Assembly: GCA_044370695.1 (NCBI GenBank)
Contig: JBILVB010000084.1
Coordinates: 1 to 17,148 of the forward strand
DNA length: 17,148 nt
Direction of reading: 5' to 3'
DNA from: JBEIFW01 sp044370695
Lineage (GTDB): Bacteria; Actinomycetota; Acidimicrobiia; Acidimicrobiales; Ilumatobacteraceae
How positions within the stretch are numbered: position 1 is the stretch's first letter; each line of letters starts with the position of its first letter. Both the position numbers and the translations under genes were made by a program. Of this stretch, positions 13,061 through 17,148 are shown in pieces. The notes under the pieces are model-generated. The model was given only the letters and a program-made list of their open reading frames with translations, had not been told where the DNA came from and searched no databases.

Positions 13061-14553
13061 CGCCCCGGGAAGGCGGGCAGGGTCGGCTCGCGCAGCCAGC
13101 GCAGCAGGAACGCCTGCAGGTCGCGCCCGGCCCGGGTCGAGGCATGGGCGATGAAGTCGTCGGTGGTGGCCGAGCGGCCCGACCGTTCGGCCACCCAGGT
13201 GCGCAGGATCGTGAAGAAGGTGTCGTCGCCCACCTCCTTGCGCAGGGCGTGCAACACCACGGCGCCGCCGTCGTAGACGTTGGGCGAGAACAGGTCCTCG
13301 ACGTCAGGCCGATCGACGGCGCCGTACCGGCTGCGCATCCCCGCCGACTCCAGGCGTGCCCGCTCGGCCCGCCGTTCGAGCGCGCCCGGCGTGGCCCGTT
13401 CGGTCCACAGCCATTCCGCGTAGGTGGCGAACCCCTCGTTGAGCCAGATGTCCGACCACCGCGCCGGACTCACGGCGTTGCCGAACCATTGGTGGGCGAG
13501 TTCGTGGGCGAGGATGTCGTCGATCGCGTCCGGGCCGGCGGCGAGCATGCCGACGGGGAACAGCGACAGCGTCTGGGTCTCGAGGGCGAGGTTCGGCGGG
13601 CTTGCGGCGCCGACGACGCCGTAGGCCTCGAACGGGTAGGGCCCGAACCGCTCGGCGAAGAACCCGAGCTGGGCCCGGTGCCGCTCGGCCAGGCGCTCGG
13701 CGGTGGCTGCCGGTACCGCGGCCGGGAGCACGTCGCGCACGGCCACCCCTTCGGCCGTGCCGCCGTCGGTGATGCGCAGGCGGCCGATCACCACGGTGGC
13801 CAGGTAGGTGGCCATCGGGTCGCGGGCCTCCCAGCGCCAGCTGGTGCGCCCGGCTGCGGTGTCCGAGCCGAGCAGGCGGCCGTTGGCTGCGGCGGTGTAC
13901 CCCTCCGGCACGCTGATGCGGAACGAGAACCGGGCCTTGTCCGACGGGTGGTCGTTGGAGGGAAACCAACGGCGGGCGCCGTCGGGTTCGGCCAGCACGT
14001 AGGCCTGGTCGCCCACGTTCACCCAGCCGGTCTGTTCGGTGAACGACGCGCCGCTCGGGCGGGGGACGCCGCCGTAGCGGACGACGACGGAGGCGTCGGC
14101 GCCCGAGGCGATGGGGGCGGCCGGGGTGACGATCAGCTCCGGGTCGGCCTGGCGGAACGTGGCGTCGCGACCGTCGACGCGCACCGACGACACGGTGAGG
14201 CCGGCGAGGTCGAGATGGAAGGAGGGCAGGGCCGTCGTGGCCCGCAGGCGCAGCGTCGCGGTGCCGTCGAGCCGATCGGTGGCGGGGTCGTAGGCGAGGT
14301 CGAGGTCGTAGCGCTCGACGTCGATACCGGGGTTGCCCAGCTCGGGGAACAGCGGGTCGCCGATGCCGTCGGCGCGCACCGAGGCAGGCGTCGAGGCGAC
14401 CGTGGTGGTCGGGGCCGCCGTCGGCGCGGCCGTCGTCGGTGCGGCGGTGGTCGGTCTGGCGCTGGTCGACGGCGTCTCGCCGACGACGACCGGTGGGCTC
14501 GATGCGCACGCCGTCAGGGCGAGCGCGACCGCGACGAGGAGGCTCCGGCGCAT
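13057..14553 (-). CDS. M1-family zinc metallopeptidase, predicted lipoprotein
   Basis: 498 residues. N-terminal signal peptide with lipobox LTAC (Cys16), so probably a lipid-anchored cell-surface protein, followed by a Thr/Ala/Pro-rich linker (about 28-57). The beta-sandwich N-domain runs to about 265, then the gluzincin domain: HELAH (350-354) and Glu373 in WLNEGFATY give the zinc site (His350, His354, Glu373, with Glu351 as catalytic base). The exopeptidase motif usually written GAMEN reads LALETQ (323-328), a variant I associate with actinobacterial secreted M1 proteins. The family's C-terminal helical domain is short (about 110 residues). The ATG at 14553 is chosen over a TTG at 14565 because GGAGG lies 5 bases upstream (14559-14563). 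It lies 18 bases after the Gfo/Idh gene. Substrate peptides are unknown. Confidence 0.93.
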   Translation of the reverse strand: MRRSLLVAVALALTACASSPPVVVGETPSTSARPTTAAPTTAAPTAAPTTTVASTPASVRADGIGDPLFPELGNPGIDVERYDLDLAYDPATDRLDGTATLRLRATTALPSFHLDLAGLTVSSVRVDGRDATFRQADPELIVTPAAPIASGADASVVVRYGGVPRPSGASFTEQTGWVNVGDQAYVLAEPDGARRWFPSNDHPSDKARFSFRISVPEGYTAAANGRLLGSDTAAGRTSWRWEARDPMATYLATVVIGRLRITDGGTAEGVAVRDVLPAAVPAATAERLAERHRAQLGFFAERFGPYPFEAYGVVGAASPPNLALETQTLSLFPVGMLAAGPDAIDDILAHELAHQWFGNAVSPARWSDIWLNEGFATYAEWLWTERATPGALERRAERARLESAGMRSRYGAVDRPDVEDLFSPNVYDGGAVVLHALRKEVGDDTFFTILRTWVAERSGRSATTDDFIAHASTRAGRDLQAFLLRWLREPTLPAFPGR

Positions 14554-14571
14554 CGGGGCCTCCAACGCCGG

Positions 14572-15660
14572 TCAGGCCGGGGTGGTTCCCAGCACCTCGG
14601 CGAGCGGGACGGGCCGGCCCTCGTCGATGGAGCGGTGCGCGGCGACGCCCATCGCCACCGACCACAGGCCGTCGACGACGGTGACGGCGGGCGGGCCGCC
14701 GGCGCGGATGGCGGCGAGAAAGTCGAGGTGTTCGAGGTAGCTGGCGCCGTGGTGCAGGCCGGCGAACGCGATCCGCTCGTCGGTGACGGCCACCTCGTGG
14801 AACCGGCCGATGCCCTCGGCCCGGCGGCCGATGCGCAGGATCGACTCGGGGACGAACGCTTCGAGCTTGCCGGCGTCGCCCACGACGCACAGCTCCTGCT
14901 CGTTGCGGCCGGCCTCGGCGAACATGCACAGATCGAGCATCGCCCGGGTGCCGTCGGCGAACTCGACGATCACGTAGGCGTTGTCGAGGATGTCGGGGGT
15001 CTCGCCGTCGTAGCGCTCGTCGAGGTGATTCACGCCCTGGGCGCCCGAGGCGAGCACCCGCACCGGGTCGGCGCCGACGACGAGGCGCATCAGATCGAAG
15101 AAGTGGCAGCACTTCTCCACCAGCGTGCCGCCGGTGTTGCGGGAGAACCGGTTCCAGTTGCCGACCTTGTGCAGGAACGGGAACCGGTGCTCGCGGATCG
15201 CAACCATGTGCACCCGGCCGGCGGTGCCGGCGCGCACCTCGGCCACGAGGCGGGCCACCGGCGGCAGGTAGCGGTACTCGAGGCCCATCCACACCACCCC
15301 GGGATGACCGGTTGCGGCCGCAACGATCCGCTCGCAGTCGGCGACCGTCGTGCACAGCGGCTTTTCGGCCAGCACGTGGACACCGGCGGCGAGCACGTCG
15401 TCGAGCACGGCGGCGTGGGTCATGTTCGGCGAGGCGACGACGACGGCGTCAACGAGACCGCTGTCGAGCAGGTCGCGATGATCGGTGAACTCCGCCGCGT
15501 GGGGAGCGGCCCGGCGGGCCCATTCCCGGGAGGTGGGGTGCGGGTCGGCGACGGCGGTGACGACGGCACCGGGGACGTGGGCGAGGTTCTGCAGGTGCTC
15601 GCACCCCATCATCCCGGTGCCGATCACGCCGTAGCGCACCGGCGGGTCGTGGTCCGCCAT
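14572..15660 (-). CDS. Gfo/Idh/MocA-family NAD(P)-dependent oxidoreductase
   Basis: 362 residues. N-terminal Rossmann fold with GVIGTGMMG (11-19), Asp39 in VADP at the end of the second strand (suggesting NAD rather than NADP), VVASPNMTH (74-82) and AEKPLC with the conserved Lys100. The C-terminal alpha/beta domain carries TGGTLVEKCCHFFD (176-189), with His186 and Asp189 in the usual catalytic positions; here Cys184/Cys185 replace the small residues common before the His. The family oxidises or reduces sugar and inositol hydroxyls; the substrate is not deducible. The gene starts 13 bases after the enoyl-CoA hydratase stop with no clear Shine-Dalgarno, and probably forms an operon hydratase-oxidoreductase-peptidase. 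Confidence 0.92.
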   Translation of the reverse strand: MADHDPPVRYGVIGTGMMGCEHLQNLAHVPGAVVTAVADPHPTSREWARRAAPHAAEFTDHRDLLDSGLVDAVVVASPNMTHAAVLDDVLAAGVHVLAEKPLCTTVADCERIVAAATGHPGVVWMGLEYRYLPPVARLVAEVRAGTAGRVHMVAIREHRFPFLHKVGNWNRFSRNTGGTLVEKCCHFFDLMRLVVGADPVRVLASGAQGVNHLDERYDGETPDILDNAYVIVEFADGTRAMLDLCMFAEAGRNEQELCVVGDAGKLEAFVPESILRIGRRAEGIGRFHEVAVTDERIAFAGLHHGASYLEHLDFLAAIRAGGPPAVTVVDGLWSVAMGVAAHRSIDEGRPVPLAEVLGTTPA

Positions 15661-15673
15661 CGCCGTGTGCGGC

Positions 15674-16480
15674 TCAGGTGCCGGTGAAGTTGGGGGCCCG
15701 CTTCTCCAGGAACGCCCGGGGGCCTTCCTTCGCGTCGTTCGACGCGAACACCGGGCCGGCGAACTGCGATTCGAGCCGCATGGCGTCGGCTTCGACGGGC
15801 AGTTCGGCGCAGGCCTTCACCGCCGCCTTGATCGCCTTGACCGCCAGGGGGCCGTTGGCGGCGATCTTGTTGGCGATCGCCAGCGCGGTGTCCATCACCT
15901 GCTCGGCAGCGACGACCCGGTTGACGAACCCGAGGCGCAGCGCCGTGTCGGCGTCGACCAGGTCGCCGGTGAGGAGCCATTCCATGGCCCAGGCCATCGG
16001 GATCTGGCGGGGCACCCGCACGGTGGAGCCACCAGCGGGGAACAGCGCCCACTTGACCTCCTGGAGGCCGAACTTGGCGTGGTCGGCCGCGACGCGGATG
16101 TCGGTGCCCTGGACCAGCTCGCAGCCGCCGGCGACGGCGGTGCCGTTGAGGGCGGCGATGATCGGCTTGGAGAAGTTGGTGACCCGCAGGGTGGCCCGGT
16201 TGGCCATCACCGGGTCGGCCCGCATGGCGTGATCCCACTCGTCCTCGGGCTCGCGGGCGCCGTTCATGAGGGTGATGAGGCGGGCCAGGTCGGCGCCCGA
16301 GCAGAACACATTGCCGGTGCCGGTGAGGATGGCGACGCGGACGTTCGGGTCCTCCTCGGCGGCGGTCCAGGCCTGGTCGAGGCGGACGATCACCTCCGGG
16401 TTCATCGCGTTGCGGGCTTCGGGACGGTTGAGGGTGACGACGGCGACGTGGCCGCGCACCTCGTACTCGACTGCTGCCAT
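15674..16480 (-). CDS. Enoyl-CoA hydratase/isomerase (crotonase family)
   Basis: 268 residues, typical for the crotonase fold. Seen: TLNRPEARNAMN (16-27), the oxyanion-hole loop FCSGADL (59-65), AALNGTAVAGGCEL (109-122) with Glu121, and FGLQEVKWALFPAGGS (137-152) with Glu141. Both Glu residues used by classic hydratases are present, which favours hydration of trans-2-enoyl-CoA over isomerase or thioesterase roles, though substrate range is open. The C-terminal region PRAFLEKRAPNFTGT is the usual end for this family. It starts at ATG 16480 without a Shine-Dalgarno; TAGAAC at 16487-16492 (minus strand) lies 6 bases upstream. It is divergent from the SDR gene across 51 bases and is the first gene of a likely three-gene operon. 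Confidence 0.93.
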   Translation of the reverse strand: MAAVEYEVRGHVAVVTLNRPEARNAMNPEVIVRLDQAWTAAEEDPNVRVAILTGTGNVFCSGADLARLITLMNGAREPEDEWDHAMRADPVMANRATLRVTNFSKPIIAALNGTAVAGGCELVQGTDIRVAADHAKFGLQEVKWALFPAGGSTVRVPRQIPMAWAMEWLLTGDLVDADTALRLGFVNRVVAAEQVMDTALAIANKIAANGPLAVKAIKAAVKACAELPVEADAMRLESQFAGPVFASNDAKEGPRAFLEKRAPNFTGT

Positions 16481-16497
16481 GGCCTGGTTCTAGCCGA

Positions 16498-16511
16498 CCC
16501 CCGGCCGGGGG
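16498..16511. promoter_or_regulatory. 14-base perfect GC palindrome between divergent hydratase and SDR genes
   Basis: CCCCCGGCCGGGGG is a perfect palindrome in the middle of the 51-base intergenic region. It falls over the expected -35 zones of both divergent promoters (-10 candidates at 16487-16492 on the minus strand and 16518-16523 on the plus strand). It could be a shared operator; a chance GC-rich run is the alternative. Confidence 0.35.
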
Positions 16512-16517
16512 CCGCAC

Positions 16518-16523
16518 TACGGT
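16518..16523 (+). promoter_or_regulatory. -10 candidate for a leaderless SDR transcript
   Basis: TACGGT lies exactly 8 bases before the ATG at 16532 with no Shine-Dalgarno. Box and spacer match those before the acyl-CoA synthetase gene at all but two positions. Confidence 0.5.
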
Positions 16524-16531
16524 CCGCGGGC

Positions 16532-17148
16532 ATGGGAGAACTCGACGGCAAGGTCGCCATCGTCACCGGATCGTCCAGCGGCATCGGGGAGGCGACGGCC
16601 CACCGGCTGAGCGCCCTCGGCGCCAAGGTGGTCGTCAACTCGTCGAGCTCGGTGGCCGCCGGCCAGGCCGTGTCGGACGCGTTGCCGGGCGAGTCGATCT
16701 ACGTGCAGGCCGACATCGGCGACCAGGACCAGGGCAAGGCGCTGCTCGACGCCACGATCGAGCGGTTCGGGCAGTTGGACATCCTGGTGAACAACGCCGG
16801 GTGGACGACCGTGGTGCCGCACGGGGATCTCGAGGCGCTGACCGACGACATCCTGCTGAAGACGTTCCAGGTGAACGTGTTCGGCACGTGGTGGCTGACC
16901 AAGGCGGCGATGCCGTACCTGCGCCAGTCGGCCGACGGGAACGTCGTGATGGTCACCTCGATCGCCGGGGTGCGCCCGGTCGGGTCGTCGGTGGCGTACG
17001 CGATGACCAAGGCGGCGCTGAACCACCTGACGAAGCTGCTGGCCAAGTCGTGCGGGCCGGTGCGGGTGAACGCCGTGGCACCCGGGTTGGTGGCCACGCC
17101 GTGGACCTCGACGTGGGACGCCCAGCACGCCTACATCGCGAAGACGGC
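16532..17148 (+). CDS. SDR-family NAD(P)-dependent dehydrogenase (3' end cut by window edge)
   Basis: 205 codons are readable before the window ends; family members are about 250 residues, so the last fifth is missing. Classical short-chain dehydrogenase features: cofactor loop TGSSSGIG (12-19), DI (61-62), NNAG (87-90), Ser143 in VTSIAG, and the catalytic YxxxK with Tyr156 and Lys160 (YAMTK), then PVRVNAVAPGLVATPW (176-191). It interconverts a hydroxyl and a ketone; with a hydratase and acyl-CoA enzymes nearby it could act on 3-hydroxyacyl-CoA, but SDR substrates cannot be read from these motifs. The residues after the second strand (NSSSS) lack a conserved Asp, which leans towards NADP. The frame is open to the right edge. 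Confidence 0.93.
   Translation, partial: MGELDGKVAIVTGSSSGIGEATAHRLSALGAKVVVNSSSSVAAGQAVSDALPGESIYVQADIGDQDQGKALLDATIERFGQLDILVNNAGWTTVVPHGDLEALTDDILLKTFQVNVFGTWWLTKAAMPYLRQSADGNVVMVTSIAGVRPVGSSVAYAMTKAALNHLTKLLAKSCGPVRVNAVAPGLVATPWTSTWDAQHAYIAKT

Noticed and set aside
12691..15687. 998-codon plus-strand open frame
   Set aside because: It mirrors the M1 peptidase and Gfo/Idh genes on the other strand and its product is compositionally biased with no recognisable fold.

Overview
The window is a high-GC bacterial chromosome segment, densely coded on both strands. Strong third-position G/C bias, frequent GTG starts, a MprAB/TcrXY-like two-component pair, an NrtR-type NAD regulator and FadD/FadE-style lipid genes point to Actinomycetota. 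An acidimicrobial lineage is my guess from overall style and is not proven by any single marker. I see no RNA genes, CRISPR arrays, insertion sequences, phage genes or integration sites. The longest stretch without a gene is about 167 bases.

Left part (1-4207): NAD and isoprenoid genes. nadB (L-aspartate oxidase, cut by the left edge) and nadA (quinolinate synthase) form a translationally coupled minus-strand operon for de novo NAD synthesis. Divergent from it is a NrtR-family regulator (Nudix-like sensor plus winged helix). A 23-base near-perfect palindrome lies in the shared intergenic region and is the obvious operator candidate. ispH, the last enzyme of the MEP isoprenoid pathway, follows nrtR at 9 bases.

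Middle (4190-8058): a histidine kinase and its OmpR-family response regulator (minus strand, ATGA overlap) face a small CopD-like membrane protein gene across a promoter region that holds direct repeats in an 11-base register. An MFS transporter follows. Its conserved first membrane helix is encoded upstream of any ATG/GTG/TTG codon, so it may start at a CTG overlapping the stop codon of the preceding gene.

Right part (8055-17148): lipid and CoA metabolism mixed with housekeeping genes. There is an acyl-CoA dehydrogenase, a flavin-reductase-like protein and a SirB1/transglutaminase-like protein on the minus strand; an acyl-CoA synthetase and a Uma2-family nuclease-like protein on the plus strand; an enoyl-CoA hydratase, a Gfo/Idh/MocA oxidoreductase and an M1-family lipoprotein metallopeptidase on the minus strand; and a right-truncated SDR dehydrogenase on the plus strand. 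Ligase, dehydrogenase, hydratase and SDR together could supply beta-oxidation-like steps, but their substrates cannot be read from sequence.

The recurrent theme is regulatory architecture. Several genes show a TAnnnT-like -10 box 6-8 bases before the start codon with no Shine-Dalgarno sequence (fadD, the SDR gene, the SirB1-like gene, the CopD-like gene, ispH), which suggests leaderless mRNAs. All three convergent gene pairs overlap at their 3' ends. I found no strong candidate for a wholly new defence, mobile or biosynthetic system; the best leads are regulatory.
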